DNA of 64,000 nucleotides from Pseudomonadota bacterium (GTDB taxonomy: Bacteria > Pseudomonadota > Gammaproteobacteria > Burkholderiales > Chitinibacteraceae). The position numbers and the translations under genes were made by a program. The notes under the pieces are model-generated. The model was not told where the DNA came from. It was given only the letters and a program-made list of their open reading frames with translations, and ran no database searches. Positions 1 to 9,184 of the stretch are shown in pieces. Location: assembly GCA_026399755.1 (NCBI GenBank), contig JAPLQI010000051.1, forward strand, positions 1-64,000, in the 5' to 3' direction. The first letter of the stretch is position 1; each line of letters starts with the position of its first letter.

Positions 1-1
1 A

Positions 2-682
2 TTAAATCTTACGGAATACCAAATCCCAAACGCCGTGGCCTAGTTTGATACCGCGGTTTTCAAACTTGGTAAGTGGGCGATAATCTGGGCGCTCGGCGTA
101 GGTTTCTGCGGTGTTTTTTAAGCTAGGCTCGTTGGATAAGACTTCCAACATTTGAATGGCGTAGTCTTCCCAATCGGTGGCCAAATGTACATAACCGCCG
201 CTTTTAATCCGTGAGCATAGTTGCTTGACGAGATCTGGCTGAATCAAACGACGCTTATTGTGGCGTTTTTTATGCCAAGGATCGGGGAAGAAAATATGCG
301 CGCCATCTAGAGAATCTGCTGCCAGCATTTTATCTAGCACTTCTACCGCATCATGCTGCACGATGCGCACATTTTGTAAGCCTTGCTCGCCCAATAATTT
401 AAGCAAGCTGCCTACACCGGGCGTATGCACTTCTACGCCAAGGTAATCGGTTTCTGGCTTATGCGTAGCAATCTCAGCGGTTGGGCCGCCCATGCCAAAG
501 CCAATTTCCAGAATCTTAGGGCCCGTGCGGCCAAATGCAGCAGTCAGATCAAGTAGCTCTGGCTGATATTTAATGCAAAACTGTTCGCCAAACTCAGCGA
601 TGGCCCGCTCTTGGCCTGTAGATAAATGTCCTTGGCGCAGCACGAAGCTACGAATACGGCGCATATAATTTGGGTGTTCCAT
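2..682 (-). CDS. trmB: tRNA (guanine-N7-)-methyltransferase TrmB
   Basis: SAM-dependent methyltransferase expected to make m7G46 in the variable loop of tRNAs. The protein has the SAM-binding stretch LEIGFGMGG and the family signature [14 protein letters not shown] followed by an ATDWEDYA segment. The frame is open to a TTG at 703, but the ATG at 682 is preceded by AAGGA eight bases upstream, so I take 682 as the start (226 aa, normal length). The gene is complete: its stop lies at the very edge of the window. It follows thiS-thiG in the same direction but is separated from them by a hairpin terminator. Confidence 0.95.
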   Translation of the reverse strand: MEHPNYMRRIRSFVLRQGHLSTGQERAIAEFGEQFCIKYQPELLDLTAAFGRTGPKILEIGFGMGGPTAEIATHKPETDYLGVEVHTPGVGSLLKLLGEQGLQNVRIVQHDAVEVLDKMLAADSLDGAHIFFPDPWHKKRHNKRRLIQPDLVKQLCSRIKSGGYVHLATDWEDYAIQMLEVLSNEPSLKNTAETYAERPDYRPLTKFENRGIKLGHGVWDLVFRKI

Positions 683-699
683 TTCTCTATTCCTTGCAA

Positions 700-726
700 A
701 CAAAAACGCCGCATCGCGCGGCGTAT
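700..726 (-). terminator. Hairpin terminator between thiG and trmB
   Basis: Reading the minus strand, CGCCGC-GCGA-TGCGGCG is followed by TTTTTG. It lies downstream of thiSG and just upstream of the trmB ATG, so it should separate the two units. It also argues against the TTG at 703, which falls in the T-run. Confidence 0.6.
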
Positions 727-752
727 TTTCTAGTTAAACCTATTTTATAACA

Positions 753-905
753 AAACCCAAATCTTGAACCACTTCGCCCCCCAGAGGGCACGGAGTTACA
801 CGAATAAAATCAATAGCGCTTTACCCGCAAAGGAGCCAATTCAAAACTGTTTTCCTCCGTGAGACTCCGTGTTCTCCTTAACTCCGTGGTTCAAGGTTTG
901 GGTTT
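753..905. repeat. Palindromic repeat, family C (copy 1)
   Basis: A long imperfect inverted repeat: the left end AAACCCAAATCTTGAACCAC is mirrored by GTGGTTCAAGGTTTGGGTTT at the right end. Between them are degenerate CACGGAGT/ACTCCGTG units. It fills most of the gap between thiG and trmB. Related copies are at about 8784, 19272, 20338, 24372 and 28989. Confidence 0.7.
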
Positions 906-911
906 ATTAAT

Positions 912-1700
912 TTACTTCGCTGCAATCAAACCAGATACCGGTGAGCTTGGGTCTGCGGTGTAGAGTTTTCTTGGGATACGGCCAGCTAAGAATGCATCGC
1001 GCCCAGCCATCACCGCCAGCTTCATGGCACGCGCCATCAATACCGGATTTTTTGCCCCGGCAATCGCGGTATTCATCAAGATACCGTCGCAACCTAACTC
1101 CATGGCAATAGCAGCGTCAGACGCCGTGCCTACACCTGCATCAACCAACACCGGCACTTTGGCCGATTCAATAATCAGGCGCAGATTCCATGGATTTAAA
1201 ATGCCCATACCCGAACCAATCAAAGAAGCCAAAGGCATAATGGCGCAGCAGCCGATATCTTCTAGCTCTTTAGCCACAATCGGGTCATCCGATGTATAAA
1301 CCATCACATCGAAGCCTTCTTTCACCAGCGTTTCTGCAGCAATTAGTGTTTCGCGCACATTGGGGTAAAGCGTATTGGCGTCCCCCAGTACTTCGAGCTT
1401 GACCAGCTTATGCCCATCAAGCAATTCACGCGCTAGGCGCAAGGTGCGCACGGCATCGGTGGCGTTATAGCAGCCTGCGGTATTAGGCAAATAAGTAAAT
1501 TGCGAGGGCGGTAAAAACTCAAGCAAAGACGGCTGGCTCGCATCCTGACCAATATTCACACGGCGAATCGCTACGGTGATAATTTCAGCACCGGAGGCAT
1601 CTACCGCCGCACGTGTTTCTTGGAAATCTTTATATTTACCGGTGCCAACAATCAATCTTGATTGGTAAGCCTTACCCGCAATTTGAAATTGATCCGACAT
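912..1700 (-). CDS. thiG: Thiazole synthase ThiG
   Basis: Forms the thiazole phosphate moiety of thiamine from deoxyxylulose 5-phosphate, dehydroglycine and ThiS-thiocarboxylate in the cytoplasm. The TIM-barrel hallmarks are visible: [10 protein letters not shown] near the N terminus, the KLEVLGD strand carrying the Schiff-base lysine, and the phosphate-binding [15 protein letters not shown] and [11 protein letters not shown] segments. At 262 aa it has the usual length. It lies 67 bp downstream of thiS, its sulfur donor, in the same direction. No other thiamine gene is in the window. Confidence 0.96.
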   Translation of the reverse strand: MSDQFQIAGKAYQSRLIVGTGKYKDFQETRAAVDASGAEIITVAIRRVNIGQDASQPSLLEFLPPSQFTYLPNTAGCYNATDAVRTLRLARELLDGHKLVKLEVLGDANTLYPNVRETLIAAETLVKEGFDVMVYTSDDPIVAKELEDIGCCAIMPLASLIGSGMGILNPWNLRLIIESAKVPVLVDAGVGTASDAAIAMELGCDGILMNTAIAGAKNPVLMARAMKLAVMAGRDAFLAGRIPRKLYTADPSSPVSGLIAAK

Positions 1701-1721
1701 AGACGCCTCTTATAAATGAAG

Positions 1722-1756
1722 ACAATATCGGGCTGCGCAAACGCTAACCCGAGCTA
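1722..1756. repeat. Small palindrome (TCGGGYT-type, family D)
   Basis: TCGGGCTGCGCAAACGCTAACCCGA-like inverted repeat in the thiS-thiG gap. Its half-sites (TCGGGTT / AACCCGA) also occur at about 12378-12472. It may be a stabilising stem-loop in the thiSG mRNA. Confidence 0.45.
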
Positions 1757-1767
1757 CGAAATAATAA

Positions 1768-1968
1768 TCAGCCCCCGCCTACTGCCACAACTATTTCTAA
1801 AACGTCGCCTTCGCTTAGAAAAGTAGCGCCATGTTGGCTTTTAGGAACGATTTCGCCATTTTGCTCGATCGCAATTCGTTTGCCCTTGAGTTCAAGCAAA
1901 TCAATTAGATCAAGCAGGGAAAGAGGGGCCACAAATTCGCGGGCTTCGCCATTAATTGAGATTTGCAT
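1768..1968 (-). CDS. thiS: Sulfur carrier protein ThiS
   Basis: Ubiquitin-like sulfur carrier (66 aa) whose C-terminal glycine becomes the thiocarboxylate used by ThiG. The protein shows the MQISINGE start, the EIVPKSQ segment, a central GDVLEIV strand and a C-terminal GGG tail. It is immediately upstream of thiG and probably co-transcribed with it. I see no TPP riboswitch in the 44-bp gap upstream. Confidence 0.94.
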   Translation of the reverse strand: MQISINGEAREFVAPLSLLDLIDLLELKGKRIAIEQNGEIVPKSQHGATFLSEGDVLEIVVAVGGG

Positions 1969-2012
1969 GATCGCGGCTCTATAAAGTAGGCCATCATTTT
2001 AACATGAGCGGC

Positions 2013-2363
2013 CTAAAGCAGCTCAATACCAAACCTTTTTACAACTAAAGCAAACACAATAAAACACGCCACGGCCAGCAAAATACTTATCAAAATGGCT
2101 AGCCAAAAATTAAATCTACTCAATAAATAAGGGAAGGCGAGAAACATCGGCAGGGTCGGTACCACATACCAGAAGGTGTAATAAGCATGATTAGCAATGC
2201 TGCTTTTCGATGCACCTTCTATATAAAGCCAGAATAGGGTGAGCAATGTAACCAAGGGCAAAGAGGCGACTAAAGCACCTAATTTATCGCTACGCTTGGC
2301 AATCTCGGAGATCAGCACCACCAAAGAAGCGGTAATCAAATACTTTAAAATAATAAAACGCAT
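2013..2363 (-). CDS. DUF3147 family small membrane protein
   Basis: A 116-aa hydrophobic protein with about four membrane segments and the family-typical opening (KYLITASLVVLISEIAKRS followed by LGALVASLPLVTLL). Its function is unknown. It ends 44 bp before thiS and lies in the same direction, so it may share transcription with thiS-thiG, although nothing links it to thiamine synthesis. The assignment rests on recalled family pattern only. Confidence 0.75.
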   Translation of the reverse strand: MRFIILKYLITASLVVLISEIAKRSDKLGALVASLPLVTLLTLFWLYIEGASKSSIANHAYYTFWYVVPTLPMFLAFPYLLSRFNFWLAILISILLAVACFIVFALVVKRFGIELL

Positions 2364-2459
2364 GAGAGCTCTTACCTTAAAACTAACAAATCCCCAGCAA
2401 GAGACGCCTTTGACTCCAGCAAGAAGGCATAAAGCGCTAGGGAATCTTTGCGTAAGCGC

Positions 2460-4661
2460 TTATGAACGCATTCTTTGAATACGATAGGCCGAAGGCAATT
2501 GGCGCAGATTTTTCATCACTTTAGCCAAATGCGTGCGATTGCTTACCTGCAAGGTAAATTGAATCTGCATATAGCGCTCGGAAAAGCCCTCAGGCTCTTG
2601 GGTTGCCACTGCCGTGATATTGGCATCAGCCTCGGCAATCGCAGTGGCAATCGCCGCCAAAGTACCCCTATCGTTTTGTGCCAAAATGCGTACGGGCACA
2701 TCAAATAGGCGATTCACATCGGCATCCCATTCCACATCAATTAGCTTTTCGCTATCGATACGGCCATGAGCAATTTGTGGGCAATCATGAGTATGAATTA
2801 CTAAACCCTGATCTTTTTTAACAAAGCCTAAAATAGGATCGCCCGGAATCGGGTTACAACATCGCGCACACTGGATGGCCATGCCTTCACTACCGCGCAC
2901 AGCCACGGCGGCGGCTTTACGCCCACCCACTAATTCTTCCTGCCAATTACCAGCTAATTGCAATAAGCGCTTGGCCACAACCATTGCCAGCCGTTTACCA
3001 AGACCTAATTCGGCCTTCACAACTTCGCGAGATTTCTCGCCATTTTCTTTTAAATAGCGCTCCCACACATCATCACTCACCTGCTGCAATGGCTGATTCA
3101 AACTCGCAAAACCCTGAGCCAATAAACGATCACCTAATAATACGGATTCCTCAAAACGCAGGCTTTTTAAGAAATGACGAATGTGCGAGCGCGCCTTGCC
3201 AGTGGTTACAAAGGTCAACCAAGATGGGTTTGGGCGTGCGTGCACTGCAGAAACGATTTCTACCTGATCGCCATTTTTTAAGCGCGTGCGTAATGGCACT
3301 AGTTCATGATTAATTTTTGCGGCAATACAGCTGTCGCCAATATCTGAATGCACGGCATAGGCAAAATCAACACAGCAAGATCCTGCTGGCATATTAAAAA
3401 TCTTCCCTTTAGGCGTAAAGACATACACCTGATCAGGGAATAAATCGACTTTAATATGTTCTAAAAACTCAACCGCATCGCCTGATTCGGTTTGCATTTC
3501 TAATAAAGATTGCAGCCATTGATGGGTTTTTTTCTGCACATCAGAAAAACCTTCATCGCCGCTTTTATACATCCAATGGCTAGCCACACCTGCATCGGCA
3601 ATACGATGCATATCGCCCGAGCGAATTTGAATTTCAATCGGCGTACCATAGGGGCCAAACAGCGTTGTATGCAGGCTTTGGTAGCCATTGGCTTTTGGAA
3701 TCGCAATATAGTCTTTAAATTTGCCAGGAATTGGCTTAAATAATGCGTGCAATGCACCCAGCGTGAGATAGCTGGTGGGTACGTCTTTAACTATCACTCT
3801 AAATGCATAGATATCCAGCACTTCAGAAAAACTAAGCTGTTTTTCCTGCATTTTGCGATAAATGCTATAGAGGTTTTTTTCACGCCCCGTTACGCTGGCT
3901 TCAATTTTAGCTGCGGCCAATTTATCTTTAATCGAATCTAATATCTTACCCACCACTTCGCGGCGATTACCGCGGGCGGCTTTTAATGCTTTGGACAAAA
4001 CACCATAGCGATTAGGGTGCAGATATTTAAATGCCAGATCGTCTAATTCTTGATAAGCGCTATTAAGGCCAATTCGATTGGCAATGGGCGCATAGATTTC
4101 CATGGTTTCACGGGCAATTCGCTTTTGCTTATCTGCACGCATCGCATCCATGGTGCGCATATTATGCAAGCGATCGGCCAGCTTAATCAGCATTACGCGT
4201 AAATCACGCGCCATGGCCAAGAGCATTTTGCGGAAATTCTCTGCCTGTGCTTCTTCTTTACTTTGAAACTCGAGCTTATCGATTTTGCTCATGCCATCGA
4301 CCAGCTCGGCAACTGTTTTACCAAACTTTTCAGTCAACTCAAGTTTGGTAACACCGCTGTCTTCCATCACATCGTGCAGCAAAGCGCCTGCTAGCGCCTG
4401 AGCATCGAGCTTCCATTGGGTAAGAATGGTGGCCACAGCAAGGGGATGGGATATATAAGGCTCGCCAGAGCGGCGAACTTGGCCTCGGTGCGAGGCATCT
4501 GCAAAGCAAAAAGCACCCGCCAAAAACTGCCGGTCTTCTAGCTTCAAATAAGAGGTATTTAGGGAAAGAAAGCGATTTGCATCGGCGAACACTTCCGGGG
4601 CGGTACTCGCCAACTCGGGTAAATCAATATCTGCCAGTAGCATTTCCATAATCGAGCCCAC
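2460..4661 (-). CDS. spoT: Bifunctional (p)ppGpp synthetase/hydrolase SpoT/Rel
   Basis: Makes and degrades the stringent-response alarmone (p)ppGpp. Domains in order: HD hydrolase (HDVMEDSG at residues 96-103), RelA/SpoT synthetase (about 230-380, with FKDYIAIPKANGYQSLHT and EIQIRS), TGS (about 410-470), a conserved-cysteine region (CARCCNPIPGD) and a C-terminal ACT domain (about 655-733). Both catalytic domains look intact. The frame opens at a GTG (4661), and ATGs at 4649 and 4643 are alternatives. None has a clear Shine-Dalgarno sequence, so the start is uncertain. It lies downstream of rpoZ in the classic gmk-rpoZ-spoT order. Confidence 0.95.
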   Translation of the reverse strand: MGSIMEMLLADIDLPELASTAPEVFADANRFLSLNTSYLKLEDRQFLAGAFCFADASHRGQVRRSGEPYISHPLAVATILTQWKLDAQALAGALLHDVMEDSGVTKLELTEKFGKTVAELVDGMSKIDKLEFQSKEEAQAENFRKMLLAMARDLRVMLIKLADRLHNMRTMDAMRADKQKRIARETMEIYAPIANRIGLNSAYQELDDLAFKYLHPNRYGVLSKALKAARGNRREVVGKILDSIKDKLAAAKIEASVTGREKNLYSIYRKMQEKQLSFSEVLDIYAFRVIVKDVPTSYLTLGALHALFKPIPGKFKDYIAIPKANGYQSLHTTLFGPYGTPIEIQIRSGDMHRIADAGVASHWMYKSGDEGFSDVQKKTHQWLQSLLEMQTESGDAVEFLEHIKVDLFPDQVYVFTPKGKIFNMPAGSCCVDFAYAVHSDIGDSCIAAKINHELVPLRTRLKNGDQVEIVSAVHARPNPSWLTFVTTGKARSHIRHFLKSLRFEESVLLGDRLLAQGFASLNQPLQQVSDDVWERYLKENGEKSREVVKAELGLGKRLAMVVAKRLLQLAGNWQEELVGGRKAAAVAVRGSEGMAIQCARCCNPIPGDPILGFVKKDQGLVIHTHDCPQIAHGRIDSEKLIDVEWDADVNRLFDVPVRILAQNDRGTLAAIATAIAEADANITAVATQEPEGFSERYMQIQFTLQVSNRTHLAKVMKNLRQLPSAYRIQRMRS

Positions 4662-4662
4662 A

Positions 4663-4691
4663 ATAAAACAGGCCCAGCAAACTGCTGGGCC
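4663..4691 (-). terminator. Hairpin with T-run between rpoZ and spoT
   Basis: A 9-bp perfect stem (GGCCCAGCA / TGCTGGGCC) is followed on the minus strand by TGTTTTATT. It looks like an intrinsic terminator for rpoZ, yet its T-run touches the first possible spoT start codon. It could attenuate read-through into spoT or mask its ribosome-binding region. Confidence 0.6.
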
Positions 4692-4706
4692 GGAAGAAGC
4701 TTAAGC

Positions 4707-4913
4707 TTAAGAACGCTTAATCAAGATGTCGCGGCTAACCAAACCTGCAGCAACTTCACGCAGTGCAAGTACAGTTGGCTTTTCACGGCCATTGTGCTCG
4801 ATCTGTGGAGTAGAACCGTTAGCAATTTGGCGAGCGCGATAAGCTGCAGCTAAGGTCAAATCAAAACGATTTTCGATGCGGTTAAGGCAGTCGTCTACGG
4901 TAACTCGAGCCAT
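4707..4913 (-). CDS. rpoZ: RNA polymerase omega subunit
   Basis: Small subunit (68 aa) that helps assemble beta-prime into RNA polymerase. It has the signature [19 protein letters not shown] followed by [11 protein letters not shown], and the C-terminal half is the usual variable tail. It lies between gmk and spoT, its usual neighbours. Omega is also part of a (p)ppGpp-binding site in proteobacterial RNA polymerase, which fits the pairing with spoT. Confidence 0.96.
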   Translation of the reverse strand: MARVTVDDCLNRIENRFDLTLAAAYRARQIANGSTPQIEHNGREKPTVLALREVAAGLVSRDILIKRS

Positions 4914-5075
4914 GGCGTTGTCCCTGAAATAATATGGATGATGCGCACAAGGTGCGACTAACCCTTGATTCTATCAGAAAACCATGCAGCCCGTCAGCGA
5001 TTCGCCCCAGTAAAAGCAAAAAATAGGCAAGCCCTCGCTCATAAACTCGCTCAGCGGCCTTGCAAGCTGCGCTAT

Positions 5076-5693
5076 TTATGAAGTCTTTAAGCTACTAATC
5101 AAGCTTTGATGACGCGTGCTTTGGCGATGCAGCTTTAGGCGCTCGGCTCTTACCGCGCTCACAATATCGCGCACCGCTTCATCGATATGCTCATTCACGA
5201 TCACATAATCGAACTCTTCAACATGGCTAATTTCTTCTTTAGCCACCGCCATGCGGCGCTCGATCACTTCATCACTATCTTTACCGCGATTTTTCAAACG
5301 CTGCTCTAACACTTCAACCGAAGGTGGCAAAATAAACAGGCCAATCGCTTCTGGGAACAGGCGGCGAACTTGTGCAGCGCCTTGCCAATCGATTTCTAAA
5401 AGAATATCGCGGCCGGTATCAATGGCCGTATTAATCCAAGTTTGCGAAGTGCCATAATAATTACCATACACCTCAGCATGTTCCAGAAAATCACCGTTAT
5501 GGATCATTTGCTCAAACGCTTCGCGGCTTACAAAATGATAATCCTTCCCGTCCACTTCACCTGGGCGCGCTGCACGGGTAGTGAAAGAGACTGAAAGTTG
5601 TACATTTTGGTCTGCGGCCAGAAGCGCTGCGACCAAGGTGGTTTTCCCCGCACCAGACGGCGCAGTCACCACAAAAAGATTACCTTTTGCCAT
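5076..5693 (-). CDS. gmk: Guanylate kinase
   Basis: Phosphorylates GMP to GDP with ATP. P-loop APSGAGKTTL near residue 11, GMP-binding SFTTRAARPGEVDGKDYHFV and the lid segment (RMAVAKEEISHVEEFDYV) are present; 205 aa is the normal length. It is the first gene of gmk-rpoZ-spoT. In many relatives yicC lies directly upstream, but here yicC is about 28 kb away. Confidence 0.96.
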   Translation of the reverse strand: MAKGNLFVVTAPSGAGKTTLVAALLAADQNVQLSVSFTTRAARPGEVDGKDYHFVSREAFEQMIHNGDFLEHAEVYGNYYGTSQTWINTAIDTGRDILLEIDWQGAAQVRRLFPEAIGLFILPPSVEVLEQRLKNRGKDSDEVIERRMAVAKEEISHVEEFDYVIVNEHIDEAVRDIVSAVRAERLKLHRQSTRHQSLISSLKTS

Positions 5694-5987
5694 CGAACAA
5701 ATCCTGTAATAAAACTACACGAAGATTAGCATTAGACGCCAAATCAGGCGAGCGCTTGCCGCATATAAATTTACCTAAGACGAGATACATAGATTCGCCC
5801 CGATTATTAAAACATAAAGCACTCCTACCACATGCAATAATATTTCTCTTACAGTAAGAATAAAAACATCAGAAACAAAAATCAAACCTTAGTTGCCTGA
5901 CAGATGCGACTCATTTAGCATACGGCTGGGCATAAATCATGCCAAGACGAGAACTAGTTTCCAACCGTATATCGCCTGAGGTTTTGT

Positions 5988-7415
5988 ATGTTGCCTGCTT
6001 TACGCCGCCTAACTGTCAAGCAACTGCACTGGATAGCCAGCCTTAGTCTGCTTGCTGGCTGCGCCGTAAATATCCCCAAGCCTTCCCCCCAGGAACTAGC
6101 GCCTGCCGCCACAGAATGGAATGCACCCCACTCCAAGCAACTATCCATACAAAATAGCTGGGCGAGTTGGCAAGATGCCAGCCTGAATACTTTACTCGAA
6201 CACACGCTCGCCTCCCACCCCAGCATGGCGCAGGCCAAGGCCAAAATCACCGAGGCGCGTGCAGAAGCGGCCGCCATCGGTGCGCATCTTTGGCCCAATA
6301 TCAGCGCCACAGCAGGCTATAGCCGCAGCATGAATTCACTACCCAATGCCGAATCGGCCAAAAACCTTGCTAATACCGGCCTTGATGCTCGCTGGGAAAT
6401 CGATCTTTGGGGCGGCATTGCAGCAGCCAAGCAAGGCCTGTACGCCAATCTAAATAGCAATGAAAACGCCTATGAGCTAGCTGCCGCCAGCCTTGCCGCA
6501 GAAGTTGCCAATACCTTAACCGTCTACCGCGCTTGCAAGGGCCAAGAAGCCCTCGCTGCACAGACTTTACAATCTCAGATACTCAGCGCCAAATTAATGC
6601 ACAGCAAGCTGGATGTGGGCCTTGCTAGCATTGTTGATGCCGCCAAAAGCGATCACGAACAAGCCGAAGCCAGCTTTCAAGCCAGCGACATTGCCACTCA
6701 ATGCGGCGTCACACTCAAAGCCTTGGTGGCCTTAACGGGGATGAAAGAAGACGCCCTTAAAACCATGCTGGCGCCAGAAGCGGGCATGATGCCCAGCCGC
6801 CCTGCACTCTCCATCAAAAGCATCCCAGCCGAAGTGCTCGCCGATCGCCCTGATATTAAAAGCGCCGCTTTATTACTAGAAACAGCCGCCGCAGAAGTGG
6901 CCGTAAAAGAAGTCGCTCGCTATCCATCAGCCTCTTTACTTGGCATGATTTGCGTGGGCTGCCAGCTTAGCGATGGCATTAATTTAGACAGCCGCAACTG
7001 GTCGTTTGGCATCAATTTTACTATCCCGATTTTTAATGCGGGGGAACTCAGCGCCAAGCAAGATGCCGCCATGGCCCGCTATCAGCAAGCCATCCATAGC
7101 TATCAGCAGCAGGCACTGCTAGCCGTGCGTGAAGTTGAAGAAAACATGCTGCGCCTAGACGACAGCCAACGCCGCACGCAAGTGTTAGAGCGCCAGCTTT
7201 CCCTTGCCCGCGTGCAACTCAAAGCCAGCCAAGCCCTTTATAAAGTCGGCAGCGCCAGCCAGTTGCAAACAGCAGAAATTGAGCGCTACGAGCTAGCCGC
7301 CCAAAGCCGCTTGCTCAACCTGCAAAGAGAACAAAGCGCCAACTGGATTGCGCTTTACAAAGCGCTCGGTGGGAAAGCGCCGAATATTGAAAAACTATTG
7401 CAAAAAGATCTGTAG
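5988..7415 (+). CDS. RND efflux outer-membrane lipoprotein (NodT/OprM type)
   Basis: Outer-membrane channel for a tripartite efflux pump. The N terminus has a lipoprotein signal peptide with lipobox LLAGC (Cys near residue 25). Two OEP-type repeats follow, rich in long helices (SMAQAKAKITEARAEAAAIGA; LSLARVQLKASQALYKVGSAS), with the motif VPAEVLADRPDI-like IPAEVLADRPDI near the middle. At 475 aa it has the family length. GAGG lies a few bases upstream of the ATG. An adaptor and an RND permease follow in the same direction, so the three probably make one pump. The substrate cannot be told from sequence. Confidence 0.92.
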   Translation: MLPALRRLTVKQLHWIASLSLLAGCAVNIPKPSPQELAPAATEWNAPHSKQLSIQNSWASWQDASLNTLLEHTLASHPSMAQAKAKITEARAEAAAIGAHLWPNISATAGYSRSMNSLPNAESAKNLANTGLDARWEIDLWGGIAAAKQGLYANLNSNENAYELAAASLAAEVANTLTVYRACKGQEALAAQTLQSQILSAKLMHSKLDVGLASIVDAAKSDHEQAEASFQASDIATQCGVTLKALVALTGMKEDALKTMLAPEAGMMPSRPALSIKSIPAEVLADRPDIKSAALLLETAAAEVAVKEVARYPSASLLGMICVGCQLSDGINLDSRNWSFGINFTIPIFNAGELSAKQDAAMARYQQAIHSYQQQALLAVREVEENMLRLDDSQRRTQVLERQLSLARVQLKASQALYKVGSASQLQTAEIERYELAAQSRLLNLQREQSANWIALYKALGGKAPNIEKLLQKDL

Positions 7416-7475
7416 ACACAAAGAACAGTGAGAACGCAGAGCACACTGAGAAAAACGTGAGAACACCATAGATTT
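7411..7475. repeat. Degenerate family C repeat
   Basis: A stretch of CAYAGAGAACRSTGAGAA-like units directly after the outer-membrane factor gene, similar to the core of the family C palindromes but without recognisable ends. Confidence 0.4.
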
Positions 7476-7478
7476 TCA

Positions 7479-7562
7479 TAGGGTGTGCAAGTCGCTTCTC
7501 TTACGCACCGGCTTTTTAGCATCCGCCATCGGTGCGTAACGACTTCGTTGTTTTGCACCCTA
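7479..7562. repeat. Nested inverted repeat, family E (copy 1)
   Basis: The outer arms TAGGGTGTGCAA / TTGCACCCTA and inner arms CTTACGCACCG / CGGTGCGTAAC form a nested palindrome in the gap between the outer-membrane factor and adaptor genes. Half of it recurs inverted at about 29100-29146. Confidence 0.6.
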
Positions 7563-7657
7563 TTACCCTGCGTGTGATGGACTCTTTAGTTCTGCAAAGC
7601 GCCGTTCGCCAAACACCAAATACATCAGTATGCCAACGATAAATTGGAGCAGCACCC

Positions 7658-8761
7658 ATGCACACCCTCAAGCAACATCCCAAGCTGACCGCGATCTGCG
7701 CCTGCCTTTTGCTCTGCGGTGTGATCGTGTTGATTGCCACGCCCAAAAGCGTAGCCAAGGCGGTTGAAACTGCTAAGCCAGCGATGACGGTGACGGTGAT
7801 TTCGCCAGCCAAGCAAACATGGCCTGTGGTGGTGAATGCCAATGGCAATATCGAAGCGTGGCAAGAGTCCATTATTGGTGCAGAAATTGGCGGCTACGCG
7901 CTGGCCGAAGTGCAAGCGCAGATCGGCGATGTGGTGAAACGCGGCCAAGTGCTCGCACAGTTTTCCAGCGACACGCTGAAGATTGAGCTGGCTCAGCAAC
8001 AAGCCGCAGTAGCAGAAGCAGAATCGGCATGGAATGAAGCCGCCGACAATGCCGAGCGTATTCGTAAATTAGATAGCAATGGCGCACTCAGCGGCCAGCA
8101 AATCAAGCAATCTGTTTTACAAGAACAAGCCGCCGCCGCCCGCCTACAAGCCGCCAAAGCCCGCCTTGCCGCGCAGCAATTACGAATCAAACAAAGCCAC
8201 GTGATCGCCCCCGATGACGGCGTAATTTCAGCCCGCAGCGCCACCGTGGGCGCGGTTGTGCAGCCGGGGCAAGAACTCTTTAGATTAGTCCGGCAAAGCC
8301 GCCTAGAATGGCGCGCCGAAGTCAGCGCCCTAGACGCAGCCCGCATCAAAAGCGGCCAACAAGCCAGCATCACCCTACCCAATGGCCTATCGGTAAACGG
8401 CAAAGTCCGCAAAGCAGCCCCCACAGTCGACGCCCGCACACGCAATTTGCTGGTGTATGTCGACCTGCAAAACACCTCGCTCGAAACAGCCAAGCCCGGC
8501 ATGTTTGCCAAAGGCGCATTACAAACCGGCCAAGGCGATGTGCTCACACTACCCGGCAATAGCATCGTCATGCGCGACGGCTTTGCCTATGTATTTGTGC
8601 TGGGCGCGGACAACAAAGTCAAAATGCAGCGCGTCACATTAGGCAGGCAAGATACCCAAAACGTAGCCGTCAACGGCATCAGCAAAGACGCCAAAATCAT
8701 CGCCAGCGGCGCAGGATTTTTAGCAGATGGCGATGAGGTGAAAGTGGTCGCCGCCAAGTAA
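7658..8761 (+). CDS. RND efflux periplasmic adaptor (HlyD/AcrA family)
   Basis: Membrane-fusion protein bridging the inner-membrane pump and the outer-membrane channel. The N terminus has an inner-membrane anchor or signal (about residues 10-30, CACLLLCGVIVLIA). A lipoyl half-motif (IGAEIGGYALAEVQAQIGDVVKRGQVLAQF), an alpha-helical hairpin (about 105-170), the second lipoyl half (VIAPDDGVISARSATVGAVVQPGQ) and a beta-barrel domain follow. GGAGC precedes the ATG. Length is 367 aa. The gap to the permease is 529 bp and full of repeats, so co-transcription is not certain. Confidence 0.92.
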   Translation: MHTLKQHPKLTAICACLLLCGVIVLIATPKSVAKAVETAKPAMTVTVISPAKQTWPVVVNANGNIEAWQESIIGAEIGGYALAEVQAQIGDVVKRGQVLAQFSSDTLKIELAQQQAAVAEAESAWNEAADNAERIRKLDSNGALSGQQIKQSVLQEQAAAARLQAAKARLAAQQLRIKQSHVIAPDDGVISARSATVGAVVQPGQELFRLVRQSRLEWRAEVSALDAARIKSGQQASITLPNGLSVNGKVRKAAPTVDARTRNLLVYVDLQNTSLETAKPGMFAKGALQTGQGDVLTLPGNSIVMRDGFAYVFVLGADNKVKMQRVTLGRQDTQNVAVNGISKDAKIIASGAGFLADGDEVKVVAAK

Positions 8762-8783
8762 ATAGCCGCGAATGCCAGAGCTA

Positions 8784-8873
8784 TAAAACCCAATTCTTGA
8801 ACCACAGAGGGCACAGAGAACACGGAGTTTCACGGAGAAAACCATTTTGAATTAAGCCATTTATTGGGTTTTG
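8784..8873. repeat. Family C palindromic repeat (copy)
   Basis: AAACCCAATTCTTGAACCAC at the left and ATTGGGTTTT at the right frame a core ACCACAGAGGGCACAGAGAACACGGAGTTTCACGG-type stretch. It lies directly next to a family B repeat. Confidence 0.65.
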
Positions 8874-8919
8874 AGTCGTTTCAAACTCAGCAAAATAAAT
8901 TTATATCGCGACTCATAGC

Positions 8920-9178
8920 ACGGGGCTTAAATCCCCCCTGAAGCACGCCGAAGCGAGGAATAAGCAGCTCGGGGTTTCGGAAAAGGGGTAGCGAGGCAGC
9001 GAGCGCGCAGCCTTTTTCGCCGAGCTGATTATCCGCAGTGAGGGGCCTTCGTGCTGTTCGGGGCGGCCTTCTTTGGCTTCGTTTCTTGGCCGTTCAAGAA
9101 AGGAAGGCCCCCGCGGTGGCTACCGCCCCAAAATTAACGTGCCGAAGGCACTAAAAAGATCTTTTTGACTTTGCTTAG
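8920..9178 (+). repeat. Structured dispersed repeat, family B (copy 1)
   Basis: About 260 bp, one of four copies in the window (others at about 20005, 24510 and 39813). Conserved landmarks in order: GGGGCTTAAATCCCC hairpin, GAAGCACGCCGAAGCGAGGA, GGGGCCTTCGTG, a nested stem GGCCTTCTTTGG...AAGGAAGGCC, the hairpin GCGGTGGCTACCGC, the hairpin GTGCCGAAGGCAC, and the end GACTTTGCTTA. I see no credible protein. The intergenic stretch 8762-9290 consists of family C, this copy and a REP-like palindrome. Confidence 0.75.
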
Positions 9179-9184
9179 CTCGGA

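Noticed and set aside
682-703. TTG at 703 as the trmB start
   Set aside because: It falls in the T-run of a terminator, whereas ATG 682 has AAGGA at good spacing.
1969-2012. TPP riboswitch upstream of thiS
   Set aside because: The 44-bp gap is too short and lacks the conserved THI-box pattern.
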